DNA of 64,000 nt from Lophium mytilinum (taxonomy: Eukaryota; Ascomycota; Dothideomycetes; Mytilinidiales; Mytilinidiaceae): assembly GCA_010093605.1 (NCBI GenBank), contig MU004194.1, positions 260,908 through 324,907 of the forward strand. Direction: 5' to 3'. This document shows positions 10,931 to 22,529 of this stretch, piece after piece. Within the stretch, counting starts at the first letter, position 1. Each line of letters begins with the position of its first letter. Position numbers and translations under genes: made by a program. The notes under the pieces were generated by a model. That model ran no database searches and was not told the origin of the DNA. It saw only the letters and a program-made list of their open reading frames with translations.

Positions 10931-13386
10931 ATGCCCGCCTTAAACACCTCAAGAACACCTCCTCATCCAACTACTCACGGTGGGCTCCCGGGGAGCTTAC
11001 GCTTCTACCTCTTTACCTTCGCCCTAAGCGTCCTGAAACGATTCTCCTTCGACGACTTCGCTATACGCGATGGACCTTTGCTCCAAGGTGTTGATCTACA
11101 ACACCGGGATCTTGACCCATCTCGCATCTTTAACATCTATGCTAAATTGATTGTCCAGTCCATCGCAGCGACCGCGGCCGCCATCAGTGTGGCAGCGACC
11201 CTTCTTGTACTCTATTGGTTTTGTCGGATGCACAAGCGATTTCGGCATAGGTACACTCCCAGACTCCCTGTCCTCAGTCATCGTTAACCCAGACGGAAAT
11301 GCAGACTTATCATGCTGCTGATCTTTGGTGATCTGATGAAGTCAGCGTGGTACTTCATATTCGCAATTGCGAGTTTCCGCCATAACGTGGATACGAAAAC
11401 GCCTTTCTGCCAAGCCAGTGGATTCTTCATACAATATGGCACAGAGACATGTGGTTAGAATCTTCATCGGTTCTTATAGTTCAAGCATATCTTAACTATT
11501 GTGTCAGATTATGCGGTTCTCGTCATTGCAGTCCACAGCGCACTTCAGGTATTTCAGCCAGGCAGATCAGCCAGAACTGACGGTCTCTATCACTACCGCA
11601 AACTGATCTATCTGGGAGGCATCTCCATCCCTATCATCATGGCCGCCCTAGCATTCATCAATCCTACCGGCGGCTACATAGCCCAGGGCGCCTTTTGCAC
11701 CCTTCCGTTGCGCCCATATTGGTACCGGCTTGCCTTGGCGTGGATACCGCGCTACCTAATTGCGATTATCATCATGGGCCTAGCCGCTGCCATATATACC
11801 GTCGTTGGCTTCGAGTTCCGACGCTTTGCGAGGACAACAGGAGACTCAACCAGCTTTTCCGACTTTACAACAACGCCGAGAGCGTCGACCAATCTCGACA
11901 GTATCGACACGCCAGCAGCTAAGGTGCAGAATGTCAGCACATCTCCTCAAATCCGGCGAAACACGTATTGGGGCCCGGACACGCTGCATAGTCGTAGACC
12001 TTCGGTTGCGCTTTCCATTCCCGAAACCATATTATCTCAGCGCAGCTCAGCAGACTTCCAGAAGATGTCTACGGTGCCCTTCAGAATCGACGTTGGCGCT
12101 CAAACTGACGGATCTGATGTACGCCCATCCATCACAAGTTTAGGAACGGCAGACACGAGCATACTAGGTGAGTAAATTGAACAGGCAAAGACTCCCCGAT
12201 GATATTTCAGCTAAACAAAACTCCAGGCGAGTCCAACGCACGTCGACCATCTGTCGTCCGCATCGACCCCGACGCTATACACCCTTCGGACACCACCCCG
12301 CAGATAGCAGGCCATAGCATGACCGGACAGCGTGCCCGCATCCAGCGTCAAATCCGCCTCCAGTTCATCTACCCCCTCATATACGTTTGCATGTGGATCT
12401 TCCCCTTCACCCTACACTGCCTCCAGTACCAAGACCGCTACGCCCAACATCCACCGTTTGCCCTCTCCATCCTCGTTGTCCTATGCCTCACTTCAATGGG
12501 CACCGTCGACTGCCTCATCTTCTCTCTCCGCGAGCGCCCATGGCGCCACATGCCGCGCTCCGATCATACCTTCTGGGGCAGCTTCGTCTGCTGGCACGGC
12601 AACCGCCACGGCGAGTACGCGCAGGGCTCCCGACAGGGCAGCCACGCCTCAGACGTCGATAGCCGTCGCTCGAGCGCGAATGCAGGCGGTGCGGTTCACC
12701 CCACAGCTGAGAGTTCTCGTCGAGTATCTGTTTTCATTCCACGCGCCAGTACAGCTCCAACGGCCATTCTGCCCGGTCGGACCTTCTCGAGATATAGCAT
12801 TAGACCGCCTAAGCTGTTGAGTGGGCCGACGGAGCAGGAGAAGAACGCGGCTGAGATGGCGCGGGAGCGGCTCAGAGTTGAGCAGGAAGATCGGAGGCAG
12901 GCCAGGATTAGGGCTAATGAGAAGGCTGCCATAGCTGCGGCGGCTGCGGTGGAGAGGGTTGCTCTAGCTGAAGAAGAGAAAAAGGAGTGCGCGGGCGGAG
13001 GCGTGTGTTCGCAGTCGACAGGAAACGGCCGACTGGATCTGGAGGAGATCAGTGCCGATGAAAAGGCCACGACCGGGGTGGCTGATAGAGCAGCTCTATC
13101 AAAGCAAGAACAAGAGAGGGACACGAGTGGAAGCTTGTATTCGCAATCGACAGGTGGCGTTCAACTGGATTTGGAGCAGATCGAAGCTGACGAAGAAACG
13201 ATGGCGACAGTAATGGCAGGGCACACAGCTTTAGCATCCTACGCGCAAGAGGAGGAGACAAGTGGAAGTTCGTATTCGCAGTCAACGGGTGGAAACCCAC
13301 GGATTGTGGAGCTGGGGGATACTACGGATGGCGGTGACAGCGGTAATGAGACAAGCAGTATGCCAGAGAAATTTGAGGAGGTGTAA
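10931..13386 (+). CDS. Git3/Gpr1-type seven-helix G-protein-coupled receptor
   Basis: Exons 10931-11250, 11305-11453, 11508-12167 and 12227-13386, 762 aa. Family members sense glucose or other carbon sources at the plasma membrane and signal through a G-alpha (Gpa2/GanB type) to cAMP-PKA. Seven membrane helices are visible: AKLIVQSIAATAAAISVAATLLVLYWF; LIMLLIFGDLMKSAWYF; DYAVLVIAVHSALQVF; IYLGGISIPIIMAALAF; RLALAWIPRYLIAIIIMGLA; the Git3_C helix FIYPLIYVCMWIFPFTLHCL; and FALSILVVLCLTSMGTVDCL. A 200 aa loop separates helices 5 and 6, as in Gpr1. The cytoplasmic tail holds three copies of a 44-45 aa repeat with the core YSQSTGG. The start is uncertain: ATG 10807 with an extra intron would add 22 residues. 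Confidence 0.85.
12960..13300 (+). repeat. Three in-frame ~44-codon repeats in the receptor tail
   Basis: The core TCGCARTCRACRGG starts at 13009, 13141 and 13276 (steps of 132 and 135 bp). Each unit encodes an Ala-rich start, an EEE/EQE acidic patch, S-x-YSQSTGG (CSQSTGN in the first copy) and, in the first two, LDLEEI-x-ADE. Confidence 0.8.
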
Positions 13387-13547
13387 TACACGGGCGATTG
13401 GTCAGTGGTAGTCTTGGTAATCGATGCGCTTTCCTCATTCCTCATCACAAGGCGTCATGGAGAAGCTTCGAGTTGGTTTTCGGTTGTTCTCTATTGTAGC
13501 CCTCTATACCTTAATCCATTTCGGTTCCGTCATACCTTAACCTCCTA

Positions 13548-14703
13548 CTACGCCTTTGGTATTTTGCCTTCCTTCAGCGGCTGGAAGATTTCCGTCCACA
13601 GCTCGCTGGCTTCGCCTAGGTGATACGTCAAGCTCACGTCTGCCATCCCGACCTCCTCATCCATTTTGTCACCGAGAGTCTCCAACTGGCTGATGATATT
13701 ATCGAGTCCGAGGGCCTTCCCTGTTGCTTGCGTGCTACCAGCTTCAAGTGACACATGCACGATATGGATGTGGAAGTGGTAGTAAGTAGGTTGATCTGCG
13801 TACCGCCATATCAGTGATCCCACGTGCCCATTTTAAGAGTTCATCGGGAACAATGGGTACTTACAGTGCACATAAAGCTTCAGCTGATCTTTCTCGAGCT
13901 CTGGATACAGCTTCACCGCCGCATCGAGCAACTTCTCGCGCATATGCTTGACCCACGTGATATGTTTCTTCTTCAGGTCGCGAACGGACCAGATCTCACG
14001 GCGCTCAACAAGACCAAGGAGATGCAGACTAGATATCGTTTTGCGGTCCCAATTCCTGAATGGCGCGCGTCAGCATCAGATTCACAACCTTGATCGCGCT
14101 CGGCTCACTCACAGATCTGGCAACAGCAGAAAGCCTTCCTCGCCGTGCTCCCGATAGATTACCTGCTCCTGTTCCGTGCGTCCTTCGATGATGTTGAACA
14201 CCCAATTGAGCCTACCTTCCTCCCGCTTCCGCTGCATATACGGCCGTACGTGAGCGGCGTAGATCTCAGGTGTCTCTGTCACCATGCGCATGCCCTGCTG
14301 CGAATACTTCTTGATGTGTGTCTCCGTGCACGGGTAGATGAGACTCAGCTTTAGATCTGGGGGTTGTGAGGCGGCTTTCGAGTTAGAGGATGAGCCTGAG
14401 GAGGCGAGGAACCAGCTATAGATGTCATTGGCGCCGAGGTTGGTGATATTGGCAAGAGATGAGGCGAGGGCTGTGAGATGGTCTGAGTCGGAGGCAAAGG
14501 CGGCACGCTCGACGAGGAGGATGGCGGGCTCGGAGGCGATGTTGCCGTAGAGGACGATACGGCGGCCGGCCTGATCTGGTGCTGGCTGTTAGGCACGTGT
14601 TTGAGATCTTTGAAGATCGAGTGTTACCTTGGTTGAGCAGCTTTTCGAACCGAAACTGGGGAATCCAGGTTTCTGCCACCTCAGCCAGAATTACCACCGC
14701 CAT
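13548..14703 (-). CDS. DCS1: Scavenger mRNA decapping enzyme DcpS (m7GpppX diphosphatase)
   Basis: Four exons: 14703-14628, 14575-14113, 14055-13865 and 13795-13548, giving 325 aa (family about 330-350). DcpS hydrolyses the short m7GpppN cap fragments left by 3'-5' mRNA decay, acting in cytoplasm and nucleus. Seen: the N-terminal swapped domain (PQFRFEKLLNQDQAGRRIVL), the segment REHGEEGFLLLPDLNWDRKT, and the HIT catalytic motif YYHFHIHIVHV, with H250, H252 (nucleophile position) and H254. The last junction rebuilds KLYVHYQPTYYHFHIH. The first ATG in frame after an upstream stop-rich stretch is at 14703. The gene converges on the receptor with 160 bp between stops. Confidence 0.93.
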
Positions 14704-15632
14704 TTCCTTGGCTGGAGTGCTCTGGTTCAACAAGTGATTAGTTTCTAAGATTTGTAAGAGCCTGACAGAGGACTTCGAAGTATGAACGCGATATTAAGAT
14801 GAATCCTGAACATTCTTCAACGCGCTAAAGGCGTCTTATCGGAACTCAATGACATTGAAGCTGACCAACATCGCTAAGGAGTTGGGGCCATCGTTGACTC
14901 TGGAACTCTTTGGGAGATGGAAAAAGACAGCCTTTCAGATCTACATTCGTAGATAAGGTTACAGACTTGACATGGAGAGGGAATTGAGAGGTGTGCTGGC
15001 GAGAGTGGTTGCGAAAGTTGTGCTGGGAGTGGAAGTACTATATGTCCGTGAAGTTGAAAGAAGAGTGAGAGCAGCTTATCCTTACTCAAATGTACTTTCG
15101 ATATTATAAAGAAAACCCTTGCGGGAAATTGGGCGATTAACGTCTTACTTAGGAAGAAGGTTGTTGGTGCGAAACCGGTGTCCCTCACTTTCTATGGCGG
15201 TACATGAAATACCCTACTGGGCACATTTCATCACGCTCTGCCTCCACGAACCTCACGCGTCCTTCGAACACTCCACGCTGAGCATGAAAACAGTGGCACA
15301 TCTCTCAAACAGCCTGTCTCGTGCACACTTGCTCGCCACTGCTTGTAGTGCCCTACTGAGTTTTCACATGGTCTAAATTGAACAGTACGCATGCATCACG
15401 TCTTGTTTGAAACGGGAGTGCCACCTTTTTTATGCCTCGCGTGCACTCAGAAGTTGATCTAAATGAGATAGCTCCCGTCACCTCGTTCCTGTGTCCAGCA
15501 TGTAGGCTCGTCCTCGGTATGGGGTTACGTGCAGACCTTCCGGCGAGTGCTAGTCTACGCTATGATATTCTATCTAGAAAACTTTCCTCTATTTTCCATG
15601 GCCACAATACCTTCTCTAATCCTCTTCTTCTT
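14704..15632. other. Intergenic: DCS1 promoter and ferric reductase 3' flank
   Basis: About 930 bp. Short open frames on both strands have no recognisable content. AT-rich near 15080-15120. I see no gene. Confidence 0.5.
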
Positions 15633-17565
15633 TCACCAGCCAAACGTTTCGGTATGTAATGAGACGAGCTCTGACTCTCCTCTCATCACCCTACTTTGCA
15701 GTGCCGCTGCAGTATTGGATAGATCAATCCTCATACTTTCCGGTCCACAGCCTTTTATACTAATTAGTATTGTAGCCTTCTTGGAGTATGTTGTGCAGCT
15801 CTTACCTAGAATCACAACACGGCGACCAGCGACCAAGCACGGCAGTAGAGTACCCAATAAAGGTCTACCTTTATGAGAAGTGCTCAAATCGGTTGTTGAT
15901 GGCGAAGAAGAAGTCGGCACCCCCTCATTCTTAACGTCGGCGTCAATGGCTCTATCAAGCGAATTCCGCTCTCCGCGTGTCTGAACCTCGCCTTTCTCGG
16001 TGACAAAGAAGCTCAGCTGGAGACCTCCCTCAGGCACAATGTCCTGAAGCGCTCGTAGCTCTTCAGAGATCCATTGCAGATGTTCTCCCTCGCGAACAAC
16101 CCACACGAGAGTCATGGTTCGTACGTTCGCAACGCCTTGTGCCATTGATCTACCAATTTGCAACATCCAAGGTAGGCATGCAGTAATGCCGCCGCCGCCA
16201 GCCACAAATATCGCCGAGTCATACTGGACGGGTATGTTCTCAGCGACGTCGCCGTACGGACCATCCACCCAAATTGTAAAGGGTTTTAGGTCGATATCGC
16301 TCTTCGTGGCAGCAAAAAGCTGGTTAGTCAGTCCACGATATGACCTCACGTAAAAGGTCAATATCTGGCCATCGACTGCTTCCTGTTCAGTCGTAACCTG
16401 GGGGATTGACGCAATTGTGAAGGGATGATTCTGAAGTTTCGCTATGTTAGGGAAGCGCAAGAAGCAATGCTGGCCAGCGGTCCAGTGGAAGTCCCTCGGA
16501 GCAAATACTTCGACTCGAGTCATGTCACTTCCCACAGCCTTGATAGTCGCAGGCCACCCGCTCAGCCACTGTCTCTGGATGTTCATTTGCTGGCTCTTCA
16601 CGAAGACGCGAGCAAGAATTGACACCCCCCATATCGCCAGAGTGGCCCATAGATATGCCCACGAGTCCAATTCTTGAGCCGCGTGCCAGAACATGAGTCC
16701 CAGATATACGATTGCTAGTCCAAGGTGAAACTTGTAGAAGAAGTTGTAGAAGTATTGGCGGATGTAAGGTATCGAGAACAGGACAATGGCAACGAGTATG
16801 ACGAAGGGTGGGGTGCCGGTGTACTATATCTTCATGAGTATTAAACCCCTCTTTGAGTTTCAAGTCAAACTGGCTTACCTCCAGACCGCCGGTTTTGTAG
16901 TACTGCACGTGCAAAGCTTTGGCACCTCCATCCTTCAACGGCGCCACTATGAATGGCACCGTGTGCACGATGCTCAGGAACAAGCACATGTAGGACGCCC
17001 ACCTATGCACAACATTCAACTTCTCATGGCTGATTCCCGTCATTAGCGTGATGATGTTCGCCTTCCCTGCCAAAGCGACGATGATTGGCGTCAGAGCTAT
17101 CGCCATCAGTCCAGTTCTGACCGCCAAAGGAGGCGACCCAAAACCTCGATGGAGGCGATAGTACGGGCGCTCCGCGAACGTCAATATAACCAAGAAAGCC
17201 ACCATTAACAGCAAGAATGCGAGCATCCCAAACGAAGGTAGCCCAAGTGCATCGCCAATGCGGCCTGAGAAACGCCGGTAGTGCAATGAGCGTGCAAATG
17301 CGAGCGCTTTGTATCGTATCGAGACGGGATCATTGCGAAGACCTGGCTTATGAGGGTATTGGTTTCGTATCAGACGATAAACGTATATGAGCGTCGAGAG
17401 TCCCAGGATGATGATGTAGTACCAGGTCGTCCAATGGCCATATTCGAACTGGGAAGCCCATGATATCTGCGCCTGCGAAGCTTTATGGCCGGCTTTGTAG
17501 GCTAGGCAGGTATCATTGGCGCAGAGCGGGTCCGCGAGGGGGAGATTGGTGATATTGACTGCCAT
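15633..17565 (-). CDS. Ferric reductase-like transmembrane flavocytochrome
   Basis: Exons 17565-16879, 16823-15806 and 15751-15633, 607 aa. These enzymes pass electrons from cytosolic NADPH through FAD and two hemes to ferric or cupric chelates outside the cell. Seen: an N-terminal extracellular part and about seven membrane helices; the heme pairs H187/H201 (HRWASYMCLFLSIVH) and H262/H276 (FHLGLAIVYLGLMFWH); the FAD motif HPFTIAS; the pyridine-nucleotide motifs GPYGD and GGGGITACLPW; VVILGCGPESM; and the C-terminal ETFGW signature of the FRE family. The last intron (15805-15752, 54 nt) is a multiple of three without a stop, so the unspliced frame is also open. The start is the second in-frame option (ATG 17565); the upstream GTG is not used. 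Which metal or chelate it reduces cannot be told. Confidence 0.88.
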
Positions 17566-18391
17566 GAGGAACGAACGCACTCAATTTGAGTCACAAGTCC
17601 GCAAAATCGAGAAACAGAAAAGACGAGCGCTGTGGAACATTATAAAGGAGCCAATTACTTGAAGCTTGATTGGATTTTCTCAGGCGCCGTACCTTGATGC
17701 ATTAGGGCTAATATCTGGCCCACAAAAGAAAACTCTCACCGTACGATTCGGCCTCATATTCCGAGACATAGCTCGTGACTTTAGACATATTTCGACAGTT
17801 GGTGTAGAGGAAGCATGACTAATATGCTCAATTGAGCTCAACCTTGGAAGCTTTCCTCGCAGATCCTGTCACGCCGCATGGATTGAATGCCCTGGTTGTC
17901 GGTAGTCGCGTTGTTTCATGAGGGCATATTGTATGTGAACAAGGGAAGTGACTCGCGAGCAAGAAGGGCGGAAGTAACCACGCGGAGTGGGTTGCATTCG
18001 CAAGGGAATTTGAGAGTGTTAATCCAGATTGGTGTAGATAGCACGCTTTTGCAAGATATAATACATATGGATCTATTCAACACCAGCAGAAAAGCAACAG
18101 ATAAGTATTTCAGGGTCCAGTAACACGATGCAGAAGAAAGTGGAGTATCTAAGACGTGCCTTTGCAAGAAACGAAGTCGAGAAAACCCACGTGCCATCGT
18201 GCCTTCGCGTCACCCCTTCTCGCTTCCTCCAACTAGCGCGCCGCCACCTTTTCCCCATGGCAACGACATCACCACCTCGTCCCATCCCTGCGCCTATCCA
18301 TCTCCAACATCTCTCCATTCATCCCCCACCCACGCCCTCGCTACTATACCAAAAATCTCCAAACCAATTCCCCCTCCACTCAATCCCAACC
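17566..18391. other. Divergent promoter: ferric reductase / POLD4
   Basis: About 825 bp. The POLD4-proximal 200 bp are strongly pyrimidine-rich on the + strand (CCACC, TCC and CATC runs). No motif I can assign to iron regulation with confidence; no gene. Confidence 0.5.
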
Positions 18392-19059
18392 ATGCCCCCC
18401 AAACGTTCCACGGGCCCTAAAGCCAGCGCCGCGCAATCCACCCTCGCCTTCCACGGCACCACCAACAGAGTCACCAAGCCCACCACCTTCCCGCGCAGCG
18501 CCAAGTCGCACGACAAAATCGACGACATCCTCCACGCCTCGAAACCCGATCCCGCGACCACCGACATCGCGCCCGCCGAAGAAGAAGCAGCCATCATCCC
18601 GCCCCCCGCCCTCGCCGAACCCACCGCCCCCGTCAAGCCCGCAAAACAACTCGACGCCGAAGCCGCAGCGCGCAAAGTCTCCGAGGCGCGGATAAAGAAG
18701 TACTGGGCGGCGAAGGAGAAGGCACGGCTGGCGCCGCGGGCGCATCAGGAGGAGCTGGGCTTGCACGAGAAGGTGTTGCGGGAGTGGGATATGTGTGGCG
18801 TGTATGGGGTACGAAATCCACCTCCTCTGTGACTTCGGTGTTATATTTTTGAAGAGGGAAATATGCTAACGTCTGCGGATTGTAGCCGGCGATCGGCAAC
18901 TCGCGCCTAAAGCGCTGGAATCGCGCGAATCGGCTGAACTTGCACCCGCCTATCGAGGTCCTGGCGGTGCTGCTTATGGAGCAGGATGAGGGAAATGCTG
19001 GGGCGCAGCGGGCGCATGTGGACGAGCTGATGACGTCGCGGTTCGTGGTTGAGGCGTGA
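18392..19059 (+). CDS. CDM1: DNA polymerase delta subunit 4 (POLD4/Cdm1)
   Basis: Two exons, 18392-18808 and 18886-19059, 196 aa. This small subunit stabilises the polymerase delta holoenzyme and helps bind PCNA. Seen: the N-terminus MPPKRSTG with a PIP-box-like stretch QSTLAFHG (15-22), a low-complexity Pro/Ala/Glu middle, then the conserved family block: a basic helix, the LREWDMCGVYGPAIGNSRLKRW motif rebuilt across the splice, and LHPPIEVLAVLL. The equivalent human block reads ...FDLAWQYGPCTGITRLQRW. I chose ATG 18392 because upstream in-frame codons are low-complexity leader sequence and family members begin close to the PIP box. Confidence 0.87.
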
Positions 19060-20173
19060 TTGGTATAGCGGGTACTCTCTTTCTTAGGGTCACACCTGGC
19101 GTTTCAATTTCTAAACTTGGTGTCCTATTGTCCTCGCAGATTCTGCGAATTTTATACTGAGTCATGGAGTTGGGCGTTTGAGCAGGGGAACTGATCTTAG
19201 CCATCTAAAAGACGATTTGTATGGGTGGATAGCAGGCCTGTAGCTTAGTGATATGCTGAGTCTCACCGCACAAATCAAGCATCCATTGACCCCGTCTTCA
19301 CAGCACCGATTTCGACTCCTGGAAAACATCATGCCATATCTACGCTACACTCAATGCTCACCCGTCGCCCGCTCGCAGCCGTACCAGCAAGGAGCAGCTC
19401 CAAGCGGGCTTCGAGATCCTTATGTGCTACACATGTGCCAATTAAACTCCCCATCATCGGCATCTGTGTCAGCCATAGCACCTAGCACCCTAAAGAAAAC
19501 CCCCAACACCAACGCCAGAATCTCGATCCCAGTCTCATAAAGAAAGAGTAGAAGCAGTAGTCCCACACACGCGCTAGTGGACACAGTCGTCCCAGAAGAA
19601 ATTAGGAGTGCAGAGCAAAGAGAACTTCTCGTCCCGAGAAGTATCCCCGTCCCTAAGCCCCAGGCCAATTCCAGGCACGCCGGCCACAAAGAAGAGAAAA
19701 GGGTGGTAAAAACATACACACATAGAACGAACAACTGGATGCATCCAGGATTCAGAACCCCTGGTCCACGTATTACAAATGCGAGTCGCCGCATTCGCCG
19801 TCGAGATCGATTTCGATCCCGCTCGAGAAAATCTCATGGGTCCAGCCGAGATGGAAAACCAGAACATCGTGTCGAAGGCTCGAATGGCCATAAAACGCCC
19901 GAAAATCCAGGAAAAGAAAGCCATGTCCAGCCTAAGAAGCCCAAGGAAAGAAATTCATGAAAAGCGCCTGATTTCGTATGGCGCCGTGCGTTAAAATCCC
20001 ATGCCGTCGTGTCGTCAATAAGTTTCAGTCGTAGAAGCGTCAAAAGAGGTCGTATAGGTTCGGAGATATGCGTGTGCGTAGCTCGCACACGCGAGTAGGT
20101 AGAGAGGGGAGGTATTCGAAGTGGGAGCTGGCAAGCCCGAGAGAGCTGCTGGCCCGTCCCATCGCCGCTCTTT
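19060..20173. other. Convergent intergenic POLD4 / PPS1
   Basis: About 1.1 kb between the POLD4 and PPS1 stops. It holds only the doubtful 124-codon membrane frame; nothing else supported. Confidence 0.45.
19420..19794 (-). CDS. Possible small membrane protein, unassigned
   Basis: An ATG-initiated frame of 124 aa between POLD4 and PPS1 with three hydrophobic segments (LFVLCVYVFTTLFSSLW; LCSALLISSGTTVSTSACVGLLLLLFLY; IEILALVLGVFFRVLGAM) and an acidic end (ADTDADDGEF). I do not recognise a family. A hydrophobic frame is the mirror of a charged frame on the other strand (19577-19960), so one of the two is probably chance. The block could also be the 3' UTR of PPS1. Confidence 0.22.
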   Translation of the reverse strand: MRRLAFVIRGPGVLNPGCIQLFVLCVYVFTTLFSSLWPACLELAWGLGTGILLGTRSSLCSALLISSGTTVSTSACVGLLLLLFLYETGIEILALVLGVFFRVLGAMADTDADDGEFNWHMCST

Positions 20174-22529
20174 TCACCGTGAATACGGTTTGTTCATTAG
20201 TGCAATTTCGCGGGCGATTGTGGCCCATTCGAGTTCGCGGCGCAGCGGCTCATTACGCTTTTCACGCTGGAACTCCTCCCATTTTAGGAGTTCATATCTG
20301 TGTCGTTGTCAGTATGGTGGATTCACCGGACGGAACCGGCAGAGCTTACGTGAATCGGAGATGAGGTTGGATGATGACGTTCAGGCGCCTGGCTCGAACA
20401 AAACAGCTACAATCACCATTAGCTAAGATGCTCAATCTTTGTGCAGACCACGTAGAGAACCTACTAAGCTCTTGGAAACGACAGACCCAGCTCGTTCATG
20501 ACCTCTGCAATGCAAATAGTGGCAGATCGAGAAACGCCGACTCGGCAATGTACTAGTGTTGCCGTACCGTCGCGCTTACCGCGCTCTGTAGGAAAGGGTA
20601 AGTATACAATCAACTTCATTTGATGCTAATGTTAACTCACCAATGAATCTTAGGCACCGATCGAATTCGTCCCACAAGGGATCCACGCCGTTATCCTGAA
20701 CGCGATCGATGAAGAGGAAGTTTTCACTTGGCCAGGCCAGCTTTTTTTTCATGCCTTCCGGCCATGAGAGAGACTCTCCGACGCTCAAGATCCTGGTGAT
20801 ACCGAGTTCTTTGAGAAGCTCCGGGTTGTTGGCATGACCAAGGTTGCCCAGGTACATATAGGGTAGAATCCTGCTCGGTAGGCTTCCGTCGATACGAGAC
20901 AGCCACTGTGGTTCCGACATACGAAGGATGTCCTCTTTAAAGCGTGGCGACTCTTGAAGAATCCGAGGCTGAATGGCAGTCAAAAGCGCCACGTCGGTCG
21001 GATACGCAAAAAAGTTGCGACCTTTCTCCCGGTGGAGCTGTACCCAGGCGTCGTGGACCGGTAGGCCTTCAGCATACATAAAGTAAGCCAAACCCAGCAA
21101 TGACGATTCAGTATATCCATCTGTGCAATGAATCAAAACCTTTTGCGGCCGGGCAATGTCTAGCATCTCAATGTCACCATCATTGCTGCCAGCCTGTTCT
21201 TCTGGTTTGTTGACCTCTTGGGGATTTGCAATCTCGTATATCCACTTGCACACCTCCATTAGGCCATCAACCTCAGCATGCGACCAAGTCGGAGGCATGA
21301 TGCTGCCAGAGGAAGGGAACTCGATGTGTAACGGAGGGTGCTTAGAGTCTTGGAGGGCGATTTTAAGATTCTTGAGAGACCGAGGATCAGGTACATGCGC
21401 GAGGTCGCTGGCCTCGATGTTTACGTCGATGGCCAGGCCTTGGGATGATGAGCATTCGAGAGCCTCGTCGGGTGTGGGCCCAAGGTAGACATTGTTGCTG
21501 ATCTCGGACGCTTTTGACATCTCGCACATTTCTAATCGTTCCCAGTAGACTGCGATATCTAGTCAGAAAGAGATCACTGGAGTTTGCGTCAATGACTTAC
21601 AGAAGTCCATAACTTTGCCCGTCATGCAACCTTTAGGATCGACCGCGACGAGCTCAGGGTACTTTTGTTCGACGAGACGGAAATGGTCTGTCCAAGATGT
21701 CAGCTCCAATTGACAGAAAAAGAGCGTCTAATCTGAAATGGATGTCTGATAAATTTGACTTACCGCCCAACATGAATGTATTAAAGAGCCCCCGCTGAAT
21801 GCCATTCTTGGTTTCATATGCTCTCTGAGCCCGCGAGATCTTCTTAGCCAACTCAATGGTATCCCCAGGGCTCGTTCCGTCGTCTCCATATACAATTATG
21901 TCGGAAACAAGGGCCATTTTGCAGGCTTGAATCTGAAAGTTGCGTACAGAGAAGCCATCCTTGGGGTCCGGCTCAATGAATGCGCCGGCATCTTCCGACA
22001 TGCATCGCCCCTGGAGCAGCTCATCAGGCGCAATGGCACCCTTCAGCTTAGAGACGCTAAGATCCCCACCCGTCTTGACGATTGTGATGCCCCGCAGGCA
22101 TTTAGGCACCTTGCGGACGCTCTTCCGGCGCGACACGAAGAAGGCGAGCTGGATCTGATTCTCAGCATGCAGACCGTGCAGCCAGGGAAAGACTTGCTCC
22201 GGATTCGGTAGCGGTTGCGTCGAGATGTGCTCTAGGGCCTGTGCTAGCCTCTGTGCACTGATCATCCACACGGGTGGGTCATCAGAGAAGAGGCTGCAAT
22301 GAGTGCTTGGCGGGTATGTGATGCTGGACGTCTCGATGAGGCCGTCCTTTGGCGGGCTAGCCGGGGGAGTCTCAAGACCCCTGTATGGTGCTGGGCCGGG
22401 CGAGCAAATGGGGATGTGCTTGTTTGGGATGGCGGCAGGGGTGCCTCTTGAGGACGTATTCAGAGTGAGATGTGGAGGCGGCGTCGAAGAGCGTGGCATG
22501 GGCGGCGCCCTGGCTACGGCAGCAGCCAT
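20174..22529 (-). CDS. PPS1: Dual-specificity protein phosphatase PPS1
   Basis: Six exons: 22529-21764, 21687-21601, 21549-20641, 20585-20465, 20406-20350 and 20297-20174, giving 687 aa. Pps1 is a fungal tyrosine/threonine phosphatase linked in yeast to S-phase progression. The catalytic site is formed only after splicing: VHCRVGVSRSATIC with C601 and R607 (CX5R), followed by RAYCFVRARRLNVIIQPHLRF. A second, upstream phosphatase-like module has IHCTDGYTESS at residue 426, where the arginine position is glutamate, so it should be inactive. The N-terminal 100 residues are Pro/Ser-rich; residues 110-290 hold a conserved basic region. All five junctions keep frame and the product ends ALMNKPYSR. 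Confidence 0.9.

Noticed and set aside
19577-19960. 127-codon Arg/Lys-rich + strand frame
   Set aside because: Mirror image of the hydrophobic frame on the other strand; no domain and no reason to prefer it.
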